Below are positions 1 to 9,790 of a stretch of DNA of 64,000 nucleotides, one piece after another. The notes beneath the pieces were generated by a model. It was not told where the DNA came from, ran no database searches, and saw nothing but the letters and a program-made list of their open reading frames with translations. The stretch comes from Pseudomonas sp. URIL14HWK12:I12. Lineage in GTDB: Bacteria; Pseudomonadota; Gammaproteobacteria; Pseudomonadales; Pseudomonadaceae. The DNA is taken from the NCBI RefSeq assembly GCF_003097135.1, contig NZ_QEQL01000002.1, forward strand, positions 558,001 to 622,000, read 5' to 3'. Made by a program: the position numbers and the translations under genes. How positions within the stretch are numbered: position 1 is the stretch's first letter; every line of letters starts with the position of its first letter.

Positions 1-1
1 A

Positions 2-193
2 CGTGGCGGCCAAGCCGCTGAGCATGTGCTTTTTGACGGCCCGGTTGGTAGCTCCGAGATTGTTGAGGCCCTGCCGGTTAGCTTCCTGGAGACATTAACC
101 CTAAGCGCTGGCGTGGATATCAGGGCCTCAGTGGCCTTCGATATGCGCAATTTCATGCTCACGCGTATCGCCCATTTGGACCTTAAACCTTAA
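2..193 (+). CDS. C-terminal end of an unidentified protein (partial)
   Basis: An open frame enters from the left edge and ends at a TAA at 191-193, giving the last 63 residues of a protein. The fragment alternates hydrophobic and polar residues, as a beta-rich protein would, and ends in LDLKP. No motif is recognisable. It lies 18 bases upstream of the large RHS gene on the same strand, so it is probably the preceding member of that cluster. It could be another P47-like/Ig-like protein, but the fragment is too short to say. Confidence 0.6.
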   Translation, partial: RGGQAAEHVLFDGPVGSSEIVEALPVSFLETLTLSAGVDIRASVAFDMRNFMLTRIAHLDLKP

Positions 194-211
194 TCGAAGG
201 ATTGACGTGCC

Positions 212-3200
212 ATGACCAGAGATCAGTTGCTACTTGAGTTGAAGAAAGGTAACGCCACCTGGGGTTGGGGGGCGATGATGGCCGCGAGCGTCGAGGCGCT
301 TAATGAGCAGGTTCGGGCGAGGTGGTCGCATGCGTTGAGTTACGGCCTGCAACTGGTGCCTTTCACCGGCCGGATCAACTTGCTACAAAGCGGCACGGAG
401 TTCGTCGAGGCCTCCGAGCTAACGCTCGGCGCACCGCGTATCAGCCTGTCGGGTGTGAGCCTGGGCCGCCCACAGGTCAAAGTCAGCCTGGCCTTCGAGG
501 CGGGCTCGCTGGTGTTCAAGCACGCCCCAGGCACCTCTTCAGGCCAACTGTTGGCCACTCAGACGTTAAACCAGCTCAGCCCGTATCGATTTGAAGCACT
601 GGTTGGCCTCCGAACCGAGGGGGATGCCTTCGCCAATAAACTTCACGTCTTTCTCGACTTTTCAGTCATGTCGGCGGCCCGTTGCGACCTTTGGGAATAT
701 GCAGATGGCGCTCAGCGCATCGCCGATGCGCTGGCCGTTCACATCCAGGCGAGCCCGTTGTCCAATACCCAGTTGCCGTTGTTTAGCGTCAGCCTTGATC
801 GTCGCCATTTTCTCAGCCCCAGTAGCGTGACTGCCTTTGCGTGCCCGGATCCTGACGACCCTGACAACGAAGAGAAGGGCGCGGTGATCGCGGTAATGCG
901 ATTGAACGCAGATGATCCTGAAGGCTCGCTACCTGAGATAGGTGATCAGCACTCATTCCTACTGCCCTTGGCCGATGACCGCGACAGCAACGGGTTTTTG
1001 ATGTACCCCTGTACCTTCCTGGTGGCCCAGCCGTGGGTGCCCTACCTGGACCAGGACCAGACTTTGCCGGCCTGTGTCAGGCAAACCTCATTTGCCGAAG
1101 CCCCCCCTTGGACCCTAATTGCCCGTGATACACCCGCCGATGCCGCCTACTGGCTTGCCCTGGGCACTCCAACAGCTTTGCTTGGCGTGTATCCCAACGA
1201 TCCGTCTCTGATTGCGGCAAACGGAGCGAGCCTGGCATTCCAGGCAATACTGCCTGACGAGCGTTCGTTGGTCGGGGTCAGTTGGTCGGTATCTTCGCGC
1301 GTGGCAGGCCAGGACCCTGGCGAGATCACGCAGGCCGGCGTTTACACGCCCCCGGGCCAGTTGATCAACGAGCTCGTGCAGGTTCTGATCACCGCTCATG
1401 CCTCCGACGATGGCAGGCAGTTGGTGGGCTCTACGACACTGACGCTGACGCGTTCAAGTGTTAGCCAGGCCGAGCCGCTAAGGGTTGTCAAGCTGTGGTC
1501 CGACCACCTGGAGCGCACGTTGAGCGCCTTCAGTGCAAGCACCGGTCCGCTGCAGTGGGCGTTGGAAGCGCCCGAGATGTTTAACGACCGTATTACCGGC
1601 AATGATCGCCAGGCCCGGTATCAACCACCTACAGAAGTGGGCAAAGCCGGCGTTGCCTTGCGTTGGGCCCAGGCAACCAACGCCGGTGGTACAAGCCGAG
1701 CAGGGTTGATCGTGGTCGAGCATGAGCAGCCGCTGATGGTGGAGCCGGCATTTGTAGATTATCTAGCGCCTGGTGCGAAGATTGCGTTCCGCGCCCAGAT
1801 GAGCCGCGACGGGGCCTTTTTACGCAGCGATGGGCAAACGCCGGTTGCACGCACCTCCAGCCTGACGTGGTCGGTGATCGGCGAGGGCAGCATCGATGCA
1901 GACGGCGTCTACACGGCGCCCGAGAACCCTATCTACGGTACCAGCATCATCCACTTGGATGTGATGGGTATCGTCAGTGGGTATGCGGTGGTGCGGACCC
2001 TGCCCATGGGGTTGCAAGCAACTCGCCGGAACACCCCACTCGTACTGTCAGCGTTCTCACTGGACATTATGCAGGGCATGCTCCCCCGTGCATACGCCAA
2101 TGGGGGGCAGCAGATCGAGGTCGCGGTCAGCATCATGACCGCTGCCTACACCGACCCAATCACCGGGGAGGACGTGCATGAGCCCATCGGGTTGCATGAG
2201 ATCGCAACCCTCACCCTGTTCGACAAGACGACTGGCCAAGAGCTGCCTTTTCTCGAGCCTTGGGAGGAAGGTGGTGAACCTGGAACCTGGCGTGTTTCGG
2301 GCCAGGCCAACCAATTCGCACCGATGGTCAGCAGCCGTGCCACCGCGCAATCGGCAGAGCCCAAGGCGGTAGGCGATGCGCAGCGTACTCGCGTCAAGCG
2401 CCTCTGGGTACATCCGGGCAGTGCCAGGGTGCTCACACTGTGTGCACGCTTCACCGCTGAAGGCCGCGAGTGGGACTCCAATGAAGCATCCTATACGGGC
2501 AATACTGAAATTCAGCTACAAGGGTTGAGGGTGGGCCCTTGGTCACGCAGGGACTACCTGTTCGCCGACCGCTACGATCCCAATGAGACCCGATTGCCGA
2601 TACCCAGGCTCTGGACCGGGACTGTCTTCAATGACGATCAAGGTAACCCCGACTACTACTCGATGGCTGAAGATACCACCACGGTGTACAACCTGGCGCT
2701 GACCAATGGTGAGCGTTTCTACAGTTATAGCGTGGTCAATGATGCCCCTGGCATCGGCTCGCCTGCGTTGAACATGGGCCGTTGGGAAAGTGATTACCTC
2801 GGCGAGGAGATGTTCAGTTACACCGCACTCGCATTCGACGATGGCGACGGCAACCATGGCTCGCTCGACCCCGATGCACTTGGCCTTGGCGCGCCGCTGC
2901 TCAATGTCGATGGCCTGTTGCGTGATGTAGCTCCTACGCGACCAGTGGCAGGCCCTTCGCCCTATGTGCCAGCCTCCGTGCCAGTGTTCACCCACTTGGT
3001 GGCATCTCAACGGCCGGCATCGGGTACGCTGCAGATCGCTTTGGAGCGCCGCGGAGGCATGCGCCTGCCTGACACCCAGCCTGCAGACTTCCAGGCGTGG
3101 CGGGCCGCCCTCGAAACCCCGGTGCGGCTGCGCTTGCGTGACCGAGTCGGGTCGCTGCATGACGTCAGCGTGAGCTTCGGGCTTTCCAGCAATCAATCGT

Positions 3201-6200
3201 CGGGCCGCAATGACCTGACGCTAACAGCGCCGGCAGTGGCTACCTCAAGCCTGGCGCCGGCAGCTTCCCTTCATTCCAATGCATTCAATTTTCTGAGTTT
3301 CATGCAGGGCGGGGTAGACCCTCGAACGGGGCAGTACACCGCGCAGATTGCGCTTCCGGAGGTCAAAGCCAACCAATTGGCAGGCCCGATGTTGCCTCTG
3401 CAGCTCGGCTTCGACCCGATGAACCGGTTGGACAGCGGCTTTGGGCAGGGTTGGTCATTGAACCTGAGCTACGTCGACACCCAAGGCAAAGGTACGCTCA
3501 AGCTGCGCACGGGGGAAAGCTATGTCATCGACAGCTTCGATCCCGCTACCGGCGAATACCTAATGAGCGAACGCAAGCTCCCTACCTGCAAGCTGTTCCA
3601 AGGCGACGCTCAGGGGCGGTACCTGCTGGTATTCCCGGACGGCACCCGTGAGCACCTTCGTATACCCGCTGGCGGGCAGCTCGCCCTTCCGGTGAGGATC
3701 GATGTACCCACCGGCCACGCTGTCGTGCTCGAGTATGTGCCCTACGCCGACCAAGCACGCCTGTCACGTATTGCCAACCTTGAAGGCGACAGCTTGCTGA
3801 TCATCACCGGGCCGGTGGGCAATACCCTGTCGATCACTTACAGCAACCATCAAGGGGAGCCGGCAACGGTATTCGAGCTGGGCCTGGCCCGGAGGGGCAT
3901 CGCGGGTACCTGGCGGCTGGAGTCAGTGGTACTCCCCACTGAGGAAAAGGCCCGATGGGCGTTCACCTACGCTGAGACCAACCCGGCGTACCCCTGCCTC
4001 ACCCAAGTCGTCACGCCGCTGGGTGCAGTAGAAACCATAAGCTATGACTTCACGGGCCTGAAGCTGCCAGGCAATACCCAGCCGGCTGCCCCCAGGGTCA
4101 TTTCTCACCGGCTCAGCCCAGGGCGCGGACAGCCCGATACCCTGGTGCAGTATCGGTATTCCGACAGCAACTTCCTGGGCTATCCCGACGTCAGCCAATG
4201 GTTGCCAGACGTAGATAACCTGTACAACGCCAATGGTGGGTTCACCTACTCCAGCGATGCCAGCTACATCGTGGGCGGGGTCACTGCGCGGCTCATCACA
4301 CGCACCTACAACAAGCTGCATCTGCTCGCCGAAGAGGTCACAACGCAGTGGGCGGTGCCTTCCGGGGAAACCGAGCGCCGTGCCCATGTGCGGGCAACCC
4401 ATACCGAATACTATTTCGAGCCGGATAAGAGTTTCGACGATCAGCCCGAGCAGTGCCAGTTGCCGCACATCGTCACCCGCAGCTGGGCCATTGCCGATAC
4501 CCCGTATTATCGTGCCGAGCAACATACGACCAAATACGACGTGCACGGCAACCTTGAGTGCGAGGTTAAGCCCAATGGCATAACCACACACTGGACCTTC
4601 TACGAGGGTGATCGCGATAACGACGGTTGCCCGAGGCAGCCCTACGGGTTTACCTGCCATGAAGAGAGCAGGACGGTATACCCCAGTGCCCTCGGGGAGT
4701 CAGGTGCGCCTCAGCTGACGACTACCACCCGCTACGTTCAATTGCCAGACCGCTTAGGCAGCGGCCGACTTGGGCAGATCGTCCCAGAGACGGAAACCGT
4801 CGAACAGGCAGGCAGCGGCCCGCGCGTTTACAACGCCCAGTCGCGGCGTTCGATGGCATTGGCCAACACCGTCAGTGAAACGCGTTTCAGCTACTTTCAG
4901 GACCCACTCGACCCGCTAACCTTCGGCCGGGTCTGCACCCAGGTCACCACGTTGCATGCAGACGTTGATACCGCTACCACCCTGACAATGGCTTACGCGC
5001 TGACGGGGCAGGGCGACGTGCTTAGCACCACTACCACTGCCACCGGCTTCGACGGCTCGCGCCGCGTGCAGATATCGGAACAGTCGACCCTGACCGGGCT
5101 GATGCTTTTGGAGCAGCACAAAGAAAGCCAGGGGCATGATGTAAACATCCGCCGTCATTACGACGCTCTACAGCGTGTGGTGACTGAGATCATCGCCCCG
5201 GGCACCGAGCATGAAGCCACCACCCATTATGAATATCGGCTCGCCCCCCAACTGAACGGCGCTGCCGAACAGACGCTGGTCGATGTCAAGGGCGTACGCA
5301 TGCGTACCGAAGTCGATGGCCTGGGCCGCGCGATAAGCGAGTGGCGCCGGGAACCGGGGTTGGAGGCAGGGACTGAGACCGTGCACCAAGTGCAGGCACT
5401 TCCCGAACTTCAGACCTACAGCGCCGCATACGACGAGCTTGGGCAACTGGTCAGTGCCGCCGAGGGGGATGATTTCGGCCCTGCTCGTAGCCAGGTGTTG
5501 ATGCCCGAATTCTACTCCTATGGGCCTTGGGGAGAGCGGTACGCCACGCTTGGGGCCAACGGAGTATGGAGCTACGAAGAAACCGACCCGATTGGCGACC
5601 CTGCCCGGAACATCGTCAGCGTCACTCGCCAATGGCAGGCCAGCGGCGATGGGAGCCACCGCAGCGCAGTACAAGAAACGTGCTTGAACGCATTTGAACA
5701 GCCGGTGCGCACCAGCCGATACGGCATTGATGATGAGTCTGAATCGTCGGTTTATCGTTACTTCTACGATGGCCTGGGCAGAAAGGTTCGCGAGATCGAC
5801 CCCGAGGGCCGCCCCACCGGCTACGGCTACGACGTATTCGACCGGAACGTCCTTACCATGTTGCCGGATGACGCCCAGGTCCTGCGTACTTACGCCGCGC
5901 ACTCCAGCGACGATCTGCCCATCTCCATCGTGTTGGTCACGCCGATGGGCGATGAACAGTTGTTGGGTACACAAACCTTCGACGGCGTCGGCCGAATGAT
6001 CGAAGCGGTAACAGGGGGCCGGCCACGAAGCTTCGCATATCGAGGGGATGAGCGCCGGCCAGACACGGTCACTACGCCCAAAGGGAATCTCCTTCGCTAT
6101 GAATACCAACCACGGTTAGGAGAACAGCCGATCCGTCGCTGGGTGGGTACCGACGGCCGCGCCGAGGAGGGTGAACAAGAGTTCTACGAATACGACCCAC

Positions 6201-7327
6201 AGGACGCCCGCCTTCTAGCGTGTAGACGTGGCGCCACCCTGTTGATGGAGCGGCAGTGGTACACCAACGGCAGCCTGCGCAGCGAAGCGCGGCTCCACGA
6301 TCAGCAATGGCTGAGCATGGGGTATGACTACAGCGTTCAACAGCGTCTGCTTGAATACACCGATGTGGATGGCCAGACAGAGCGGTTGGCGTACGACCAG
6401 CAACATGGCGGCCGCCTGGTGCAGAGCACTATCGGCTCGAGCATGACCTGCACGCTGTCTTACGACGACCTGGGCCGTGTGTGCAAGGTGGCGACCCAGG
6501 ATCACCATCAAGGCAGTGCGCTGGCCACCCTGATCGAATACGACCCACTGGGGCGCGAAATCAAACGCACGTTCCAGTTCTCCGCGGGCGATGAGGAAAC
6601 CCTTGAGCAAACCTACGACGAGTTGGATCGCATCGTCACCAAAACACTGGCGAGCGCCGGCGTGCTGCTGCGCCATGAAACGTTCAGCTATGACTCACGC
6701 GGGCATCTGGAGGAATACACTTGCCAAGGCCCTGAGTGCCCGCAAGACCCTTACGGCCATACCTTGACGGGCCAAGTGTTCGTGTGCGACTCGCTCGACA
6801 ACCATGAGCTGGTACTGACCATTTGGACCGACGAGGCGCGGGATTGGGCTTGTAAGGCACGGCGCAGCGGCAGGCTGCGTGACTGGCTGTACAGCCAGCG
6901 CCCCCCCCACATCGCAAACGGTATGAACGTTGCGCTGTATCAGTTCGATAATCCTCAAGATCCAGCCCAGTTGACCGGCATCGTCAATGAGGGCGAGGGC
7001 TACCCACCGGTGGTGGCATTCAGCTTCGACCCCGATGGCAACCTGCTCAACGATGAGTGGGGCCGTGCCTTCGACTACGACGCCTGGGGGCATATGCGTA
7101 GCGTGACGGGCATCGATGGCGAACCCACTGTCCACTACGAATACGACCTGGAGGATGTGATCAGCGCATGCTCGGAAAGCCGAGAGCTGGCGGGTGAGGG
7201 GCGATTCTATAGGGACGGTACGTTGCACACCTTGCGGGGGCCCAACGGCACTACGCGGATTGTGAGAGTCGGTGAGCACCTGGTGGCGGAGCAGGGTCAG
7301 GCCGCTAATGAGTTGCCGCCTCAGTAA
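212..7327 (+). CDS. Giant P47-like/Ig-like/RHS-repeat protein lacking the RHS-associated core
   Basis: This 2371-residue protein starts at an ATG preceded by GAAGGA nine bases upstream. Residues 1-300 open with a W-G-W-G element followed by V-x-x-L-N and a ...ISLSGVSLG... strand pattern. This resembles clostridial P47/OrfX (TULIP-fold) proteins and the starts of the next two genes. Two Ig-like modules follow at about 330-430 and 510-600, each with a G-x-I-x-x-x-GVYT-x-P signature. From about residue 1020 (FMQGGVDPRTGQYT) to the end it is an RHS/YD shell with repeats such as YDGLGRKVREIDPEGRPTGY. It stops just after GEHLVAEQ, before the expected conserved core (AYSPYGH/GFNGE-type block) and toxin tip. 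No signal peptide is visible. RHS proteins usually form a cocoon around a toxic C-terminus; this one has no such tip, so its role is uncertain. The P47 resemblance is by eye; the RHS call is firm. Confidence 0.85.
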   Translation: MTRDQLLLELKKGNATWGWGAMMAASVEALNEQVRARWSHALSYGLQLVPFTGRINLLQSGTEFVEASELTLGAPRISLSGVSLGRPQVKVSLAFEAGSLVFKHAPGTSSGQLLATQTLNQLSPYRFEALVGLRTEGDAFANKLHVFLDFSVMSAARCDLWEYADGAQRIADALAVHIQASPLSNTQLPLFSVSLDRRHFLSPSSVTAFACPDPDDPDNEEKGAVIAVMRLNADDPEGSLPEIGDQHSFLLPLADDRDSNGFLMYPCTFLVAQPWVPYLDQDQTLPACVRQTSFAEAPPWTLIARDTPADAAYWLALGTPTALLGVYPNDPSLIAANGASLAFQAILPDERSLVGVSWSVSSRVAGQDPGEITQAGVYTPPGQLINELVQVLITAHASDDGRQLVGSTTLTLTRSSVSQAEPLRVVKLWSDHLERTLSAFSASTGPLQWALEAPEMFNDRITGNDRQARYQPPTEVGKAGVALRWAQATNAGGTSRAGLIVVEHEQPLMVEPAFVDYLAPGAKIAFRAQMSRDGAFLRSDGQTPVARTSSLTWSVIGEGSIDADGVYTAPENPIYGTSIIHLDVMGIVSGYAVVRTLPMGLQATRRNTPLVLSAFSLDIMQGMLPRAYANGGQQIEVAVSIMTAAYTDPITGEDVHEPIGLHEIATLTLFDKTTGQELPFLEPWEEGGEPGTWRVSGQANQFAPMVSSRATAQSAEPKAVGDAQRTRVKRLWVHPGSARVLTLCARFTAEGREWDSNEASYTGNTEIQLQGLRVGPWSRRDYLFADRYDPNETRLPIPRLWTGTVFNDDQGNPDYYSMAEDTTTVYNLALTNGERFYSYSVVNDAPGIGSPALNMGRWESDYLGEEMFSYTALAFDDGDGNHGSLDPDALGLGAPLLNVDGLLRDVAPTRPVAGPSPYVPASVPVFTHLVASQRPASGTLQIALERRGGMRLPDTQPADFQAWRAALETPVRLRLRDRVGSLHDVSVSFGLSSNQSSGRNDLTLTAPAVATSSLAPAASLHSNAFNFLSFMQGGVDPRTGQYTAQIALPEVKANQLAGPMLPLQLGFDPMNRLDSGFGQGWSLNLSYVDTQGKGTLKLRTGESYVIDSFDPATGEYLMSERKLPTCKLFQGDAQGRYLLVFPDGTREHLRIPAGGQLALPVRIDVPTGHAVVLEYVPYADQARLSRIANLEGDSLLIITGPVGNTLSITYSNHQGEPATVFELGLARRGIAGTWRLESVVLPTEEKARWAFTYAETNPAYPCLTQVVTPLGAVETISYDFTGLKLPGNTQPAAPRVISHRLSPGRGQPDTLVQYRYSDSNFLGYPDVSQWLPDVDNLYNANGGFTYSSDASYIVGGVTARLITRTYNKLHLLAEEVTTQWAVPSGETERRAHVRATHTEYYFEPDKSFDDQPEQCQLPHIVTRSWAIADTPYYRAEQHTTKYDVHGNLECEVKPNGITTHWTFYEGDRDNDGCPRQPYGFTCHEESRTVYPSALGESGAPQLTTTTRYVQLPDRLGSGRLGQIVPETETVEQAGSGPRVYNAQSRRSMALANTVSETRFSYFQDPLDPLTFGRVCTQVTTLHADVDTATTLTMAYALTGQGDVLSTTTTATGFDGSRRVQISEQSTLTGLMLLEQHKESQGHDVNIRRHYDALQRVVTEIIAPGTEHEATTHYEYRLAPQLNGAAEQTLVDVKGVRMRTEVDGLGRAISEWRREPGLEAGTETVHQVQALPELQTYSAAYDELGQLVSAAEGDDFGPARSQVLMPEFYSYGPWGERYATLGANGVWSYEETDPIGDPARNIVSVTRQWQASGDGSHRSAVQETCLNAFEQPVRTSRYGIDDESESSVYRYFYDGLGRKVREIDPEGRPTGYGYDVFDRNVLTMLPDDAQVLRTYAAHSSDDLPISIVLVTPMGDEQLLGTQTFDGVGRMIEAVTGGRPRSFAYRGDERRPDTVTTPKGNLLRYEYQPRLGEQPIRRWVGTDGRAEEGEQEFYEYDPQDARLLACRRGATLLMERQWYTNGSLRSEARLHDQQWLSMGYDYSVQQRLLEYTDVDGQTERLAYDQQHGGRLVQSTIGSSMTCTLSYDDLGRVCKVATQDHHQGSALATLIEYDPLGREIKRTFQFSAGDEETLEQTYDELDRIVTKTLASAGVLLRHETFSYDSRGHLEEYTCQGPECPQDPYGHTLTGQVFVCDSLDNHELVLTIWTDEARDWACKARRSGRLRDWLYSQRPPHIANGMNVALYQFDNPQDPAQLTGIVNEGEGYPPVVAFSFDPDGNLLNDEWGRAFDYDAWGHMRSVTGIDGEPTVHYEYDLEDVISACSESRELAGEGRFYRDGTLHTLRGPNGTTRIVRVGEHLVAEQGQAANELPPQ

Positions 7328-7348
7328 ATGCACGCGAGGGTTTATAAA

Positions 7349-9790
7349 ATGAATGCATCGCTGATTCAAAAAAATGCAGACTTGGAGCCAGACCTCAAAC
7401 AGTGGTTCGACGAAGCAAGTCGAACGTTTGGGTGGGACTTGGTCATGATGTTAGATCGGAAGTCAATCAATCAAATTCTGCTTCAGGATTACATAGCGAG
7501 ATTTGACGCCCAGTCTTATCTGCCTCCAATGAGCGGCGTACCAGAGTCAGGGGAGGGGGAGCTTACTGAACTGGTTGGGTTACGCTATGACCTGCCGCGG
7601 CTCTCTTTTGATGAAGTTGATTTGAGCGACCCCACTGCCACGCTTAGGATGCGGCTGATTGGCGGGGTGCGCTTGCAATGGAACACAAGCGGAGCCGTGC
7701 GCAAGCTGAGATCCATATCTTATCTTTCGCCCATCAATACTGATGTATTGGAACAGCCGGTCAATCTTCGAAGTGCGTCGGCGTCTTCTGTCGGAAATCA
7801 GATTGTGTTGGACCTTGGTTCAGGCGCCTTTACGGAAAATATACCGAAAGCGCGTTTGCACTGCGGTTTGACGGGTAAAGCGAGGCGGGCGGTGGGTGCA
7901 TGGACAGCCCATTGGCTCAGTGAGCGCCCACCGGCATTGAAAGAGTACATACTCACTGAACTGAAGGAGACGGAGTTAAGTCTTTTTCGGCCACGGCACA
8001 TTCGCTTACTGACGCAGGTTCAGAACCCACGCAGTGTACGCGGGGCGGACGATCACGGTGAAGGCGCCGTGCTGGCATTTGTGGCGCTGGAGGGCGGGCA
8101 AACCGGTACGCTACCCTCTCGCAGGGATGTTACAAGCGGCAATTGGAAGTACCTGTTGGGCGGGCGTGGCGGCTATTCCTCCTGCTGGATTTTCGACCGG
8201 GTGGCCCTCATACGACTTATTATGAGCAATACCTTCTCTGGTGAAATCACAGGGCCAAACTCGACGGTGGCAGCCAGCAACCCAGGAACGTTGATCAAGC
8301 GCTCTTATACGGACTACACCGGCATCCAGCACATAGGCGTTTCCTTCAGTACCACTTCATCTCTTCATTTTGATTATAGAGCTGTGAGCCACCAGCCAGG
8401 GAGCGCTTGGGACACCCTTTGGGGTAAGTTCAGTGTGCCCTTGTACGAGAAGGATGAATATAACAACGTCTACGGTGTTCTGAGTTGGGCTATTACGGGG
8501 ATGCTCCAGACCGGGCAGCTTGAGCGCTTCAAGCCCGGCGCGTGGGGCAGCTCAAAGTATGTAGTGATGGATTACAAGAAGCTGGATACCCAGGGGCGCG
8601 TGGCGATTGGTTACGACTTCGAGATGTTATTCGCGTGCATGCCGTCAGTGCAAGATGGAGCTGTAGAATTCGGGCCGGTGGCATCTTGGGTGTCTACCAA
8701 GACCCCTGAGGTTCCCCCGTCAGAGTTATCGCGCCTGGCACAGAAGGCTGTATTTGATGAAATTAGGGAGGTGATATCGCACTGTTTTTTAGCGGCGGCT
8801 GAAAACATCAATACTATCGTAAGGAGGAATGTACTATTTTCAGGTAGCCAAGCGATTACCTTGGATGCGTTCTATCAAAGCCATGACGTGGTGCTGGCGG
8901 GGCACCTAGACTACGCGTTCACTATCGATATCCAGGAGGCCCTGATTGATGTAGGCACCCAATTGCAGCTCAGGATAACCGCGCAGAAGCCTGTTGAGTG
9001 GCGTGCCAGTTTGATAGAAGGCAGCGCGTCCGATGTTGGCTATGTTGATGAGCAAGGGCTGTATCACTCGGCAGGAGCGATTTCCGGGGCATATGCGAGG
9101 GTTCGCATTTCGGCGCGCTCTGGTGACTATGTCACCTATGCCTTGATCACGGTTTCTGCAGCTGCGCTTCAGATTTCACCGGCAGTTCAACTTGTGACGG
9201 CAGGTTCGCTGGCCCGGTACTTTATACGGGGGGGGAGCACTGCGGCATGGTCCTGGGACACGGCTGCGCTCAAAGGTCAGTTGGTGGCACCCGTACCCGA
9301 GCCTGGTGAGCATTTCGAAGAAGGTGAAATGCAGTATATACCCCCCGGCACAGCAGAAGTGGGCGGGAACTATTTAGTCGATACTGTTCGCATACGCTCG
9401 GAAAATAAAACTTCCAGTGCTGACATTTTCGTGTTGAACGGGACTGAGCTGTACACCCTCAAGATCAAACGTTACCTGCCTGATGAAAGTGCCGAACTGA
9501 GCGTTTTTGATGCGGCCGGGCGAGAAGTCAACGTGCCTTTGTTCAAGGCTGCGGGTGGCGGAACGCTAAACGGCAATATCGTGTCCAGCGGCGTTGCGCC
9601 TGATAAACCTTACATCATCGTTATGGCGTTAACCGACATTCCGTCTATTGGCGTTTTTTACGGCGTTTTACTACTGCCTTTGCCTCTGTCGGTCCTGGAT
9701 AACACGGCTAGCCGAGCGGCCCTGATGGGGGAACCGCTAAAAATGCCGACTTTTGTTCATACCCCTGGAGGGCGCTCCCATGATCTCTAA
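7349..9790 (+). CDS. P47-like (TULIP-type) protein with Ig-like C-terminal module
   Basis: Protein of 813 residues, function unknown. I chose the ATG at 7349 because GAGGG lies eight bases upstream; an in-frame ATG at 7328, abutting the RHS stop, has no ribosome site. The N-terminus has EASRTFGWDLVMMLDRKSIN, which resembles the G-W-D-x-V...V-N opening of clostridial P47 proteins. Next come a strand pattern LRYDLPRLSFDEVDLSD and a segment ending LSPINTDVL. An Ig-like module sits near residues 530-610, and a conserved tail includes RYFIRGG, EMQYIPPG and LLLPLPLSV. The next gene repeats all of these blocks in the same order, so the two are tandem paralogues. No signal peptide or membrane span is seen. 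Base composition is visibly lower in GC than the RHS gene. The P47/TULIP assignment is inference; the paralogy is seen directly. Confidence 0.75.
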   Translation: MNASLIQKNADLEPDLKQWFDEASRTFGWDLVMMLDRKSINQILLQDYIARFDAQSYLPPMSGVPESGEGELTELVGLRYDLPRLSFDEVDLSDPTATLRMRLIGGVRLQWNTSGAVRKLRSISYLSPINTDVLEQPVNLRSASASSVGNQIVLDLGSGAFTENIPKARLHCGLTGKARRAVGAWTAHWLSERPPALKEYILTELKETELSLFRPRHIRLLTQVQNPRSVRGADDHGEGAVLAFVALEGGQTGTLPSRRDVTSGNWKYLLGGRGGYSSCWIFDRVALIRLIMSNTFSGEITGPNSTVAASNPGTLIKRSYTDYTGIQHIGVSFSTTSSLHFDYRAVSHQPGSAWDTLWGKFSVPLYEKDEYNNVYGVLSWAITGMLQTGQLERFKPGAWGSSKYVVMDYKKLDTQGRVAIGYDFEMLFACMPSVQDGAVEFGPVASWVSTKTPEVPPSELSRLAQKAVFDEIREVISHCFLAAAENINTIVRRNVLFSGSQAITLDAFYQSHDVVLAGHLDYAFTIDIQEALIDVGTQLQLRITAQKPVEWRASLIEGSASDVGYVDEQGLYHSAGAISGAYARVRISARSGDYVTYALITVSAAALQISPAVQLVTAGSLARYFIRGGSTAAWSWDTAALKGQLVAPVPEPGEHFEEGEMQYIPPGTAEVGGNYLVDTVRIRSENKTSSADIFVLNGTELYTLKIKRYLPDESAELSVFDAAGREVNVPLFKAAGGGTLNGNIVSSGVAPDKPYIIVMALTDIPSIGVFYGVLLLPLPLSVLDNTASRAALMGEPLKMPTFVHTPGGRSHDL

